Positions 36,065 to 45,304 of a stretch of DNA of 64,000 nt are shown here, piece after piece. Under the pieces are notes generated by a model, which worked only from the letters and a program-made list of their open reading frames with translations, had not been told where the DNA came from and did no database searches. Both the position numbers and the translations under genes were made by a program. The DNA lies in assembly GCF_002245535.1 (NCBI RefSeq), contig NZ_NKCN01000005.1, forward strand, positions 124,001 to 188,000. Direction: 5' to 3'. Origin of the DNA: Mycobacterium lehmannii. GTDB taxonomy: Bacteria; Actinomycetota; Actinomycetes; Mycobacteriales; Mycobacteriaceae. Within the stretch, counting starts at the first letter, position 1; every line of letters begins with the position of its first letter.

Positions 36065-37483
36065 GTGAATAGACGCGGAAAGATCGTCTGCACCCTCGGT
36101 CCGGCCACCGCGACCGATGACGCCGTCCGTGCCCTGGTCACAGCGGGAATGGACGTCGCGCGGCTCAACTTCAGCCACGGCGACTATCCCGACCACGAAG
36201 CCAACTACAAGCGGGTCCGATCCGCATCCGACGCCACCGGCCGCGCGGTCGGCATTCTCGCCGACCTGCAGGGCCCCAAGATCCGGCTCGGCCGATTCAA
36301 GGACGGCCCCACCTTCTGGGCCGCCGGCGAGACGGTGCGCATCACCGTCGACGACGTCGAGGGAACGTCCGACCGCGTGTCGACCACCTACAAGCGCCTG
36401 GCGGAGGACGCCACACCGGGTGACCGGGTCCTGGTCGACGACGGCAACGTCGGCCTCGTCGTCGAGAGCATCGAGGGCAACGACCTCGTCTGCACCGTCA
36501 CCGAGGGCGGTCCGGTCAGCAACAACAAGGGCATGTCGCTACCCGGGATGAACGTCTCGGCGCCGGCGCTGTCGGAAAAGGACATCGACGACCTCGAGTT
36601 CGCCCTGCGCCTCGGCGTCGACTTCGTCGCGCTGTCATTCGTCCGTTCGCCTGCCGACATCGAACTCGTGCACGAGGTGATGGACCGGGTCGGTCGCCGA
36701 GTGCCCGTCATCGCCAAGCTCGAGAAGCCAGAAGCCATCGACAATCTCGAGGCCGTGGTACTGGCATTCGACGCGATCATGGTCGCCCGCGGTGACCTCG
36801 GCGTGGAGTTGCCGCTCGAGGAAGTGCCGCTGGTGCAGAAGCGCGCAATCCAAATGGCAAGGGAGAACGCGAAACCCGTCATCGTCGCGACTCAGATGCT
36901 GGAGTCGATGATCGAGAACTCGCGGCCCACCCGAGCCGAGGCGTCCGATGTCGCGAACGCGATCCTCGACGGCACCGACGCGGTGATGCTTTCCGGTGAG
37001 ACCTCCGTGGGTAAGTACCCGCTCGAAACGGTCAAGACGATGGCGCGCATCATCAAGGCGGTCGAGGAGAACTCCGTGGCCGCACCGCCGCTTACGCACG
37101 TGCCCCGGACAAAGCGCGGCGTCATCTCGTATGCCGCTCGCGATATCGGCGAGCGCCTCGACGCGAAGGCGCTGGTCGCCTACACGCAGTCGGGTGACAC
37201 GGTGCGCAGGCTCGCACGGCTGCACACGCCGTTGCCGCTGCTGGCATTCACGTCGCTGCCGGAGGTGCGCAGCCAGCTCGCGCTGAGTTGGGGCACCGAG
37301 ACGTTCATCGTGCCGCACATCCAGACCACCGATGGAATGATCCGCCAGGTCGACAAGTCGCTGCTCGAACTCGGTCGCTACAAGCGAGGGGACCTGGTGG
37401 TCGTCATCGCCGGCATCCCACCCGGCACAGTAGGCTCCACCAACCTGATCCATGTGCACAGAATCGGCGAGGATGACGTGTGA
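36065..37483 (+). CDS. pyk: Pyruvate kinase
   Basis: This 472-residue glycolytic enzyme transfers phosphate from phosphoenolpyruvate to ADP. Features are RRGKIVCTLGPATATDD, GMDVARLNFSHGDYPDH, the active-site signature VIAKLEKPEAIDNLEAV (catalytic Lys), IMVARGDLGVELPLEEVPL, KPVIVATQMLESMI and SGETSVGKYPLETV, followed by the C-terminal allosteric domain. TATGCT (36051-36056) lies 8 nt before the GTG start, so the gene probably has its own leaderless promoter although gltD ends only 26 bp upstream. It overlaps tesB by 4 bp. Confidence 0.96.
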   Translation: MNRRGKIVCTLGPATATDDAVRALVTAGMDVARLNFSHGDYPDHEANYKRVRSASDATGRAVGILADLQGPKIRLGRFKDGPTFWAAGETVRITVDDVEGTSDRVSTTYKRLAEDATPGDRVLVDDGNVGLVVESIEGNDLVCTVTEGGPVSNNKGMSLPGMNVSAPALSEKDIDDLEFALRLGVDFVALSFVRSPADIELVHEVMDRVGRRVPVIAKLEKPEAIDNLEAVVLAFDAIMVARGDLGVELPLEEVPLVQKRAIQMARENAKPVIVATQMLESMIENSRPTRAEASDVANAILDGTDAVMLSGETSVGKYPLETVKTMARIIKAVEENSVAAPPLTHVPRTKRGVISYAARDIGERLDAKALVAYTQSGDTVRRLARLHTPLPLLAFTSLPEVRSQLALSWGTETFIVPHIQTTDGMIRQVDKSLLELGRYKRGDLVVVIAGIPPGTVGSTNLIHVHRIGEDDV

Positions 37484-38340
37484 CAGCGGATTTCGACGAA
37501 CTGCTCGAGGTACTCAACCTCCGCCAGATCGCCGACGACATCTACATCGGCTCGCATCCCAGCAAGAACCCAGTGCGGACCTTCGGCGGGCAGATGATGG
37601 CCCAGTCGTTCGTGGCGGCCGGCCGCAGCTTGAAGCAGCCGACGCCGCCCAGCGCGTTGTCGGCCCACTTCATCGCGGGCGGGGACCCGGAGAAGGATCT
37701 CGAGTTCCACGTCGTGCGGCTCCGTGACGAGCGCCGCTTCGCCAACCGCCGCGTCGACGTCATGCAGGACGGCCAACTACTGACGACGGCGATGGTGTCC
37801 TTCCTTGCCGGCGGTCGCAGCCTGGAGCACGCGATCACGCCTCCTGACCTGCCCGACCCGGAGTCGGTGCCGCCGGTGGACGACCTGCTGCGCGGCTACG
37901 AGGAGGTCGTCCCGCATTTCGTCAACGCGTTGCGGCCCATCGACTGGCGCTACACCAACGATCCGAGTTGGGTGATGCGCGACAAGGGCGAGAAGCTGGC
38001 GCACAACCGGGTGTGGATGAGGGCTCTCGGCCAGATGCCCGACGATCCGGTGCTGCACGCCGCCGCGCTCGTCTACTCGTCGGACACCACCGTGCTGGAC
38101 TCGATCATCACCACGCACGGCTTGTCATGGGGTTACGACCGGATCTTCGCGGTCACCACCAACCACTCGGTGTGGTTTCACCGGCCCGTGCATTTCGACC
38201 AATGGTTGCTGTACTCGACGGCCTCACCCGTGGCCGCCGATTCCCGAGGCCTGGGAACCGGCCACTTCTTCGATCGGTCCGGTCAGCCGGTCGCCACCGT
38301 GGTGCAGGAGGGGATCGTCAAGTATTTCCCGCCCCGCTGA
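37480..38340 (+). CDS. tesB: Acyl-CoA thioesterase II (TesB-type)
   Basis: This 286-residue double hot-dog enzyme hydrolyses acyl-CoA to free acid and CoA. FGGQMMAQSFVAAGRSL and SAHFIAGGDPEKDLEFHVVRLRD make up the first hot dog. The second contains ALVYSSDTTVLDSII, SVWFHRPVHFDQWLLY and GLGTGHFFDRSGQPVATVVQEG, which carry the Asp/Thr/Gln catalytic region of TesB. The GTG start overlaps the pyk stop. The stop codon directly abuts the stop of the convergent DUF4190 gene, with no base between. Confidence 0.94.
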   Translation: MTADFDELLEVLNLRQIADDIYIGSHPSKNPVRTFGGQMMAQSFVAAGRSLKQPTPPSALSAHFIAGGDPEKDLEFHVVRLRDERRFANRRVDVMQDGQLLTTAMVSFLAGGRSLEHAITPPDLPDPESVPPVDDLLRGYEEVVPHFVNALRPIDWRYTNDPSWVMRDKGEKLAHNRVWMRALGQMPDDPVLHAAALVYSSDTTVLDSIITTHGLSWGYDRIFAVTTNHSVWFHRPVHFDQWLLYSTASPVAADSRGLGTGHFFDRSGQPVATVVQEGIVKYFPPR

Positions 38341-38898
38341 CTACGGCGTCGGCGTGATCGTCACGTCGAACTGGTCCTCAACCCGGTGTTGGAACTCCTC
38401 GGCACACTGCTGCACCGCATCCTGGTCGTTGCCCGCGCGCGATATGCAGTCGATGTAGTCGCTGCCGCCCACCTCGTTGAAACCCCAGACGGCCAGCCAG
38501 ATGACGACGATGGCTTCGATGATGCTCAAGAACCCGAGCACGATGCCGGCGATGGCGATACCGCCGTTGGTGGCTTCACCGCGCTTGGCCCGGCCCCAGC
38601 CGATGAAGCCGAGAATCACGGCGACGACGCCGAGGACGATCCCGCCGAAGACCGACAGCAGCGCGATGATCGCGACAACCAGGGCCGCGATGCCGATGCC
38701 GTTCTTGGGGGCGCTCGCCGGTGGTGGATAGCCGTAACCCTGCGGCGGAGGCGGGGGATAACCGCCCGGATAGGCGCCGTACTGCGGCTGTGACGGAGGT
38801 GGCTGCGACGGCGGCGGCGGTGGCGGCGACTGCGACGGCGGCGGTGGTGTTTGGGGCGGCGTTTGCGGTGGCGTCTCGGGGTTTTCCGGCTCGCTCAT
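38341..38898 (-). CDS. DUF4190-type membrane protein with Pro-rich N-terminus
   Basis: This 185-residue protein has a cytoplasmic Pro/Ser/Gln/Tyr-rich region (residues 1-70). Two transmembrane segments follow (IGIAALVVAIIALLSVFGGIVLGVVAVILGFIG and IAIAGIVLGFLSIIEAIVVIWLAVW) around a GRAKRGEATNGG loop, the DUF4190 pattern. A short external tail has two Cys (DYIDCISR, AVQQCAEEF). ATG 38898 is chosen because it overlaps the cydC stop (ATGA), making this the last gene of the cyd operon. No Shine-Dalgarno is visible, so translation probably depends on ribosomes finishing cydC. Function unknown. Confidence 0.8.
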   Translation of the reverse strand: MSEPENPETPPQTPPQTPPPPSQSPPPPPPSQPPPSQPQYGAYPGGYPPPPPQGYGYPPPASAPKNGIGIAALVVAIIALLSVFGGIVLGVVAVILGFIGWGRAKRGEATNGGIAIAGIVLGFLSIIEAIVVIWLAVWGFNEVGGSDYIDCISRAGNDQDAVQQCAEEFQHRVEDQFDVTITPTP

Positions 38899-40385
38899 GC
38901 CGAGGAGGTTACTCCGCGACCAGCGAGGATGACGGTAGGACACTCGAGGTGCTCGGGTAGATGATGTGTGGCCACGACGACCGCGCGGTCGGCAGCAAAC
39001 AGCGCACCCGGAGTCAGCAGGTCGACCAGAATCCGGTGGGCGGCGGCGGCGTCGAGATGCTCGGTGGGTTCGTCGAGCAACACCGTCGGGGCCGTGGTGA
39101 GAAGAGCGCGCGCCAACAACAGCCGCCGACGCTGCCCGGCGGATACGGCGGCCGCCCCGCCGATCAGCACCGTGGACAGCCCGTCCGGCAACGCGTCGAG
39201 CCAGTCGCGCAGACCCACCCGCTGCAACGCGGCTCGAATCTCGTCGTCGTTGGCATCACCGCGCGCCACCAACATGTTGTCCCGCACTGTGGTGGCGAAC
39301 AGGTGGGCGTCTTCGGCGAGAAAGACTGCGGCCGGGTCGCGCTCGGCCATGGACAGCAACAGCGTGGTCTTGCCCGATCCGCTCGGGCCCACGATCGCGA
39401 GGCGGTCGCCGGGCCCCACCGAGACCTCGGGAACGGTCGGCCGCTCGCGCGCCGAGTCGATCGGTTCGGTGATCTCGGCGAGGCGGCGCGCCGCGATACG
39501 CGATCTGGTCAACTGCACGGCGGCGGCGGGCAATGCGGCGCTCGCCTCGAACGCCGACAGCGGTAACAGCATCAGGATCGCGAGCGTCGTCGGTGCGACC
39601 GAGTCGGCGATCGCGATCGCGGCGATCACGGCGCCGAATACGCTGGCGCCGATCGCCGCGGTCGAGGCCGCGGCCGCCACCGCGGCGGGTGCCGCCGCCA
39701 TGTCCGTGGCTCGTCCCCAGTCACGGTGGCGACGCTCGGCTTCGGCGAGGACCGCCTCGAGGCGTCCGCAGACCCGAAGCTCCGGAGCATGGTCGAGGGC
39801 GTGCATCACCGCCACATCACGTCCCGAATGATGTTGCGTGGCCGCATCTTCCGTCGCCTCGGCGGCGCGGGCGGCCATCGCGGGTGCGACGACGCCCGCG
39901 ATCAGGAGACACAGCGCCAGGAGGACGGCCGCCTCGAGGGAGATGAGGCCGATACCGACGACGGCGGCCAGCCCGAGTACGGCGGCCACCGCGATCGGCA
40001 GCACCGCCCGCACCACGACGTCGGCGAGGTCGTCGACCGACGCGCCGATCCGGGCCACCAGTTCACCGCTGGGCATTCGCATCGCGGTGTCGGCAGGCGC
40101 TTCGGCCAGGCGGCGGTACAGGGCCTCGCGGGTGTCCGCCGCACAGCGCAGCGCGGTGTCGTGCGACGCCAGCCGCTGGCAGTACCCCAGCACACCGCGG
40201 GAGATGCCGAGCGCGCGCACCGCGACGACGGCGACCGTCAGGTGCAGCACCGGCGGCATCTGCCACGCCCTCGTGATCAACCAGGCCGAAATCGCGGCCA
40301 GCGCCAGCGCGCTGCCCAGCGACAGGACACCGAGCACCACCGCGAGCGACAGTCGCCCCAGCCGAGCCCTCAACAGTTCACGCAT
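38895..40385 (-). CDS. cydC: Thiol-reductant ABC exporter subunit CydC
   Basis: This 496-residue half-transporter has six transmembrane helices (about residues 1-300) and an ATPase domain with Walker A GPSGSGKTTLLL, ABC signature VSAGQRRRLLLARALL and Walker B TVLLDEPTEHLD. With CydD it forms a heterodimer moving cysteine or glutathione to the outside, or handling heme, as needed for cytochrome bd assembly. It overlaps cydD by 8 bp and the DUF4190 gene by 4 bp. Confidence 0.93.
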   Translation of the reverse strand: MRELLRARLGRLSLAVVLGVLSLGSALALAAISAWLITRAWQMPPVLHLTVAVVAVRALGISRGVLGYCQRLASHDTALRCAADTREALYRRLAEAPADTAMRMPSGELVARIGASVDDLADVVVRAVLPIAVAAVLGLAAVVGIGLISLEAAVLLALCLLIAGVVAPAMAARAAEATEDAATQHHSGRDVAVMHALDHAPELRVCGRLEAVLAEAERRHRDWGRATDMAAAPAAVAAAASTAAIGASVFGAVIAAIAIADSVAPTTLAILMLLPLSAFEASAALPAAAVQLTRSRIAARRLAEITEPIDSARERPTVPEVSVGPGDRLAIVGPSGSGKTTLLLSMAERDPAAVFLAEDAHLFATTVRDNMLVARGDANDDEIRAALQRVGLRDWLDALPDGLSTVLIGGAAAVSAGQRRRLLLARALLTTAPTVLLDEPTEHLDAAAAHRILVDLLTPGALFAADRAVVVATHHLPEHLECPTVILAGRGVTSSA

Positions 40386-41955
40386 CGACGAACTCCCTCA
40401 TGACGAGCACCCGGTCGCCGATCGCGCGCACCGCATCCCGGTGACCGACGACCAGCACCGTGGCGCCGGCGCGGGCCCGCGCGACGATCGCGTCGAGCGC
40501 ACGGGCCTCCATCGCCGCATCGAGATGCGACGTCGGCTCGTCGAGCAACAGCACCGGCGCGGTCGAGCCCAGCGCCCGGGCCAGCCCCAGCCGCTGGCGC
40601 TGACCGAGTGACAGGCCCGCACCATCGCGACCGAGCACGGTCTCCAGGTCCTGGGGGAGCGTTGCGAGAACTTCGTCGAAACCCGCTGAGCGGCAGGCTT
40701 CTTCGAGTCTCGCGATGGGCCCGAACAGCTCGAGGTTGTCGCGGACGCTGCCCGGTACCAGCACCGGACGATGCGGTAACCAGGAGACCTGGTGCCACCA
40801 TGACGGCAGGTCGAGGTCGCCGACATCGATACCGCTGATCGAAACCTCGCCAGGATGCAGGCCGAGGATCGTGTGAAGCAGCGTCGACTTACCGACACCG
40901 TTGGGACCGGTCAGCACCGTCACCCGGCCCGGCTCCACATCCTCGTCGAGGGCTCCGAGGTGGATGGTGGCCCCGGCCGCCGAGACGGTGCGGGTTCCCG
41001 CCGGTCGGCGCGGCAGCTTGTCGAGGAGCCGGAGTGCGGCGTCGGCCGCCGTCTTGCCGTCCTGGGCGGCGTGAAACTCCACCCCGACGCGGCGAAGCGG
41101 CCAGAACACCTCCGGTGCCAGCAGCAGCGCGGTGAGGCCCGCGGTCAGTGTCATCTCGCCGAACACCAGCCGCAACCCGATGCCGACGGCGATGAGCGCG
41201 ACGCCCAAAGTGGCCAGCAGTTCGAGGACCAACGCCGACAGAAACGCCATCCGCAGGGTGGACATCGTCGAACGGCGATGCGCTGCAGCCAGTTCGGTGA
41301 TGCGCCCGACAGAGCCTTCGAGTCGCCCCAACGCCCGCAACGTCGGTATGCCCGCCACCAGGTCGAGCATCCGCGACTGCAGGGTGCTCATCGCCGACAA
41401 TGCGGCCACCGAGCGTTCCTTGGTCAGCAGCCCGATCAACACCATGAATATCGGAATGAGCGGCAGCGCAATCAGGACGATGAGTGCCGAGCGCCAGTCG
41501 ACCACGGCGATCACCAGCACCGTGGCCGGGGTGAGGATCCCAGCGAGGAACACCGCCGGCAGGTACGCCGTGAGGAACGGTCGTAGACCGTCGAGGCCGC
41601 GAGTGATCAATGCGGCCGCGGTGTCGCGTTCGGCGGCGAGAAGTCGCGGTGGCAGCGCGGTGACCGCGCGGAGCACCTGAGCGGACAGATCGGCGATCAC
41701 CTGCGTCGCGCCCGTCGACGCCAGCCTGCTCTGCAGCCAGTGTGCGACGGTGCGGATCACCCACAGCGCCACCAGAAGTGCGAGGGGGCCGGCCCAGTGG
41801 CGGAGGTGGCGCGTGGTGGGGTCGGTGATCACGCCTGCGACGACATCGGCGAGCACGACGGCCGCACCAATGGTCGCGCCGGTGATGAGCACCCCGCACA
41901 GCACCGATGCGACCAGGTAGCGACGCATCGCAGGCGAGGTCCGCCACAGGTTCAT
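40378..41955 (-). CDS. cydD: Thiol-reductant ABC exporter subunit CydD
   Basis: This 525-residue partner of CydC has six transmembrane helices in the first about 310 residues. The ATPase domain has Walker A TGPNGVGKSTLLHTIL, signature LSLGQRQRLGLARALG and Walker B PVLLLDEPTSHLDA. The start MNLWRTSPAMRRY at 41955 is chosen because it overlaps the cydB stop (ATGA). The open frame continues far upstream, but that part lies over cydB and is not a gene. The gene order cydA-cydB-cydD-cydC is the mycobacterial one. Confidence 0.94.
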   Translation of the reverse strand: MNLWRTSPAMRRYLVASVLCGVLITGATIGAAVVLADVVAGVITDPTTRHLRHWAGPLALLVALWVIRTVAHWLQSRLASTGATQVIADLSAQVLRAVTALPPRLLAAERDTAAALITRGLDGLRPFLTAYLPAVFLAGILTPATVLVIAVVDWRSALIVLIALPLIPIFMVLIGLLTKERSVAALSAMSTLQSRMLDLVAGIPTLRALGRLEGSVGRITELAAAHRRSTMSTLRMAFLSALVLELLATLGVALIAVGIGLRLVFGEMTLTAGLTALLLAPEVFWPLRRVGVEFHAAQDGKTAADAALRLLDKLPRRPAGTRTVSAAGATIHLGALDEDVEPGRVTVLTGPNGVGKSTLLHTILGLHPGEVSISGIDVGDLDLPSWWHQVSWLPHRPVLVPGSVRDNLELFGPIARLEEACRSAGFDEVLATLPQDLETVLGRDGAGLSLGQRQRLGLARALGSTAPVLLLDEPTSHLDAAMEARALDAIVARARAGATVLVVGHRDAVRAIGDRVLVMREFVDA

Positions 41956-42992
41956 GTCCGCCGCCGCGTCAAACCCGCGGGATCGGGAATCCGCTCGGCC
42001 GAGATACGTTGCCGGAAAACCCAATACGTCCATCCCTGATACACCAGGACAAGCGGTGCGAAGATCAGCGCCGCCCAGCTCATGATCGTCAACGTGTACG
42101 GGCTGGAGGCCGCGTTGTCGATCGTCAGGCTGTAGGCGGGATCGATCGTCGACGGCATCAGGTTCGGGTAGAGCACGCCGAACAGCAAGACCACAACCGC
42201 TGCGACAGTCAGAGTGGTGTACGCGAAAGCCCAGCCTTCTTCGGTACCGCGCCACACCCGAAGGGTCGCCGCCAGCTGTGCCATACCTGCGAGGACAAGC
42301 ACGAGCCATGTCCAGGCCTTGCCGTACTCCAGCTGCGTCCACAGCCCGAACGACGCCAGTACCACCGTCACCGGCAGTGCCAGCCGGCCGGCGAATCGCA
42401 GTGCGTTCTCGCGCACGGCGCCATCGGTTTTCAACGCCACGAACACCGCGCCGTGGAACAGGAACAGTCCGGCGGTGGTCAGGCCGCCAAGCAGCGTGTA
42501 GCCGTTCACGAGGTCGCCGATCGAGGTGCGCAGCTGCTTGTCGGCGTCGACGGGAAGCCCGCGCACCAGTGCCGCGAACGCGACACCCCACAGCACGGCG
42601 GGCACCCACGATCCGACGGCGATCCCGATGTCGGCCCACCGCCGCCAGCCGGGATCGTCGATCTTGCCGCGCCATTCGATCGCCACGACGCGCAGGATCA
42701 TCGACAGCAGGATCGCCAGCAGCGGTAGGTACAGACCTGAGAACATCGTCGCGTACCAGTCGGGGAAGGCGGCGAACATTGCGCCGCCGGCGGTGATCAG
42801 CCAGACCTCGTTGCCGTCCCAGACGGGTCCGATGGTGTTGAGCACCGCGCGACGTGACCGTTCGGGGTCATCGTCGCCCTTGCGGCCGAACATGCCCATC
42901 AGCATGCCGACGCCGAAATCGAAGCCCTCCAGGACGAAGAAACCGAGGAACAGACCGCCCATCACCACGAACCACAGTTCGCCAAGCGCCAT
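41952..42992 (-). CDS. cydB: Cytochrome bd ubiquinol/menaquinol oxidase subunit II
   Basis: This 346-residue membrane subunit of the high-affinity terminal oxidase has about eight to nine transmembrane segments, starting MALGELWFVVMGGLFLGFFV. Family marks are EGFDFGVGMLM, NTIGPVWDGNEVWLITAGGAMFAAFPDWYA (cut here only for length), RGLPVDADKQL and GVLYPNLMPS. ATG 42992 lies 10 nt after AGGAGG and gives 346 aa; two GTG codons just upstream (42998, 43001) sit too close to that site. It starts 14 bp after cydA. Confidence 0.95.
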   Translation of the reverse strand: MALGELWFVVMGGLFLGFFVLEGFDFGVGMLMGMFGRKGDDDPERSRRAVLNTIGPVWDGNEVWLITAGGAMFAAFPDWYATMFSGLYLPLLAILLSMILRVVAIEWRGKIDDPGWRRWADIGIAVGSWVPAVLWGVAFAALVRGLPVDADKQLRTSIGDLVNGYTLLGGLTTAGLFLFHGAVFVALKTDGAVRENALRFAGRLALPVTVVLASFGLWTQLEYGKAWTWLVLVLAGMAQLAATLRVWRGTEEGWAFAYTTLTVAAVVVLLFGVLYPNLMPSTIDPAYSLTIDNAASSPYTLTIMSWAALIFAPLVLVYQGWTYWVFRQRISAERIPDPAGLTRRRT

Positions 42993-43006
42993 TGCCACCA
43001 CTCCTC

Positions 43007-44461
43007 CTAGTACGCAAACGACAACGGCGCGACCTCGTCGCTACCGGGTGGCAGTGGCGCGGCGGGCTCGGAGTCGTGTTCCTGCGGACCTTCGATCGCG
43101 TAGCGGCGGATGAGCCAGAACCAGATGACCGCCAGCGCCGCGTACACCAGCGTGAAGGCCACGAGCGAGAGCACCACCATGCCGACCGGATGCCCGGAGA
43201 CCCCGTCGGCGACGGTCAGCCGAATCATCGGATCCCCGGTCGGATTGGGCACGACCACCCACGGTTGACGGCCCATCTCGGTGAAAATCCATCCGGCGCT
43301 GTTGGCCAGAAACGGCGCGGGTAGCGCCACCAGGGCGAAGCGGGACAGCCGGCGCGACTGCGGAATCCGGCGACGACGTGTCAGCCACAGCACGGTCAAA
43401 GCGAACAGCACTGGGACGGCGAGGAATCCGATCATGGCGCGGAACGACCAGTACGTGACGAACAGGTTGGGCCGGTAGTCGCCCGGTCCGAACTTCTCGA
43501 CGTACTGGTTCTGAAGGTCCTTGACGCCTTCGAGGTGGACGCCCTCGAATTCGCCTTTGGCCAGAAACGACAGCACGTACGGCACCTCGATGAGGTGCGT
43601 GACGCTGTCACAGTTGTTGTGGGTGCCGACGGTCAGAATGGAGAAGTCGGGATCGGTTGCGGTGTGGCACAACGATTCTGCCGACGCCATCTTCATCGGC
43701 TGTTGTTCGAACATCAACTTGCCCTGGACATCGCCGGTGACGACGAGGCCGAGCGTCGACGCGAGGACGACCAGGCAGCCCATGAGCGCCGCCGGCCGGT
43801 ACATCGTCTGCGCCTCGGAACACTTGTCGTCTCGCGCGCGGATCATCCACCACACGCACACGCCTGCGACGAACATCCCCGCGGTCAGGAACGCCCCGAA
43901 CACCGCATGCGCGAACGCGGCGATCGCGGTGTTGTTGGTGAACAGCGCGACGATGCTGGTCAACTCCGCGCGACCGGTGTCCGGGTTCAGTCGAGCGCCG
44001 ACGGGATGTTGCATCCATGAGTTTGCGGCGATGATGAAGAACGCCGACAGGTTCACCGCGATGGCCACCACCCAGATGCAGGCCAGGTGCACGAGGCGGG
44101 GAAGCCGGGTCCACCCGAAGATCCACAGGCCCAGGAACGTCGACTCGAAGAAGAAGGCGGCCAGCCCCTCCATCGCCAGCGGTGCGCCGAAAACGTCGCC
44201 GACGAACCGCGAATACTCGCTCCAGTTCATGCCGAACTGGAATTCCTGAACGATGCCGGTGGCCACGCCCAGGGCGAAGTTGATCAGGAACAGCTTGCCG
44301 AAGAAGCGGGTGAGGCGGTACCACGACGAGTTCCCGGTGATCAGCCACGCGGTCTGCATGGCGGCGATCAACGGCGCCAGCCCGATGGTCAGCGGGACGA
44401 AGATGAAGTGGTAGACGGTCGTGATACCGAACTGCCACCGCGACACATCGAGCGCGTCCAT
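43007..44461 (-). CDS. cydA: Cytochrome bd ubiquinol/menaquinol oxidase subunit I
   Basis: This 484-residue heme subunit reduces oxygen to water with menaquinol as donor. It has about nine transmembrane helices. RWQFGITTVYHFIFVPLTIG carries the high-spin heme-ligand His. A second ligand region lies in NSWMQHPVGARLN, and the Met axial ligand is probably in GKLMFEQQPMKMASAE or nearby. GWIFTEMGRQPWVV is conserved. The quinol-binding loop is short, the actinobacterial (S-type) form. A GAAGAGGGTGAG ribosome site directly precedes the ATG. It is the first gene of cydABDC-DUF4190. Confidence 0.96.
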   Translation of the reverse strand: MDALDVSRWQFGITTVYHFIFVPLTIGLAPLIAAMQTAWLITGNSSWYRLTRFFGKLFLINFALGVATGIVQEFQFGMNWSEYSRFVGDVFGAPLAMEGLAAFFFESTFLGLWIFGWTRLPRLVHLACIWVVAIAVNLSAFFIIAANSWMQHPVGARLNPDTGRAELTSIVALFTNNTAIAAFAHAVFGAFLTAGMFVAGVCVWWMIRARDDKCSEAQTMYRPAALMGCLVVLASTLGLVVTGDVQGKLMFEQQPMKMASAESLCHTATDPDFSILTVGTHNNCDSVTHLIEVPYVLSFLAKGEFEGVHLEGVKDLQNQYVEKFGPGDYRPNLFVTYWSFRAMIGFLAVPVLFALTVLWLTRRRRIPQSRRLSRFALVALPAPFLANSAGWIFTEMGRQPWVVVPNPTGDPMIRLTVADGVSGHPVGMVVLSLVAFTLVYAALAVIWFWLIRRYAIEGPQEHDSEPAAPLPPGSDEVAPLSFAY

Positions 44462-44523
44462 CTCACCCTCTTCCGTGGCTGTGGCACCAGCCTACGACAG
44501 GGCGTAGTAGACGTCAGTGTGGG

Positions 44524-45126
44524 TTAGCTCACCGGCTCTTCCGACGCAGGTGGGGCGGCCGATCCGGCGTTGTCACGGTTCTTGAACGCCTTGCGGATAC
44601 CGAACGCGGCCACGATCTCGAAGATGCCGATCACGACCAGCGAGATGCCGGCCACAACCGTCAGAATCGCGAGCGACTCGAACGGCAGAGCGAGCATCAC
44701 CACGCCCGCGATCAGGCTGATCACGCCGACGAAGATCTCCCACGCCCGCCCGGGAAGCGTCGGGTCGCTGATCGCCGAGACCGCGGTCGCTACGCCGCGG
44801 AAAATGAAGCCGATGCCGATCCAGATCGCCAGCAGCAGAATCGACTCCTGCAGGCTACGGAAGCACAAAACCGCAAGGATCAGCGCCGCGGCGCCGGAGA
44901 TGAACAGCAACACCCTGCTGCCGGCGGAAACGTGCAGGCTGAAAGCGAAGATCACTTGGGCGACGCCGGCGATCAGCAGGTATGCCCCGAAGAAGATCGC
45001 AGCGACCACGATCGTCTTGCCCGGCCACACCCAGATGAGCACGCCGAGGATCAGCGCGAGAAGTCCGGAGACCAGGGTCGTTTTCCACAGGTGCCGCAGC
45101 AGGTCGGGCGGCGCGGTGCTAGTCAT
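44524..45126 (-). CDS. HdeD/DUF308-family membrane protein
   Basis: This 200-residue protein has six transmembrane helices in three pairs, an internal three-fold repeat typical of HdeD-like proteins (LALILGVLIWVWPGKTIVVAAIFFG, AALILAVLCFRSLQESILLL, VISLIAGVVMLALPFESLAIL). HdeD proteins are linked to acid stress in enterobacteria, but the mycobacterial role is unknown. ATG 45126 is preferred; CACACT with a 6-nt gap upstream fits a leaderless promoter. It ends 62 bp before the cydA start on the same strand, so weak co-transcription with cyd is possible. Confidence 0.85.
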   Translation of the reverse strand: MTSTAPPDLLRHLWKTTLVSGLLALILGVLIWVWPGKTIVVAAIFFGAYLLIAGVAQVIFAFSLHVSAGSRVLLFISGAAALILAVLCFRSLQESILLLAIWIGIGFIFRGVATAVSAISDPTLPGRAWEIFVGVISLIAGVVMLALPFESLAILTVVAGISLVVIGIFEIVAAFGIRKAFKNRDNAGSAAPPASEEPVS

Positions 45127-45304
45127 GGCCGCAGTGTGGCATAGCGAAACGTCAATGATCATCGCATTTCGATATCGGTTCGACTATCAGTGGTGAGGTC
45201 GCGGCGTATGTGCCGTTGGGTTCCCCTGCCGCAGCGTGGTGTCTCCACTACTGTTCCGTTACCGGTGCTGCGCACCGATCCCACGACGCAGAAAGTAGGC
45301 ATCC

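Noticed and set aside
41956..42675. N-terminal extension of the cydD frame
   Set aside because: It runs over cydB in another frame; MNLWRTSP at 41955 matches the family start and overlaps the cydB stop by 4 bp.
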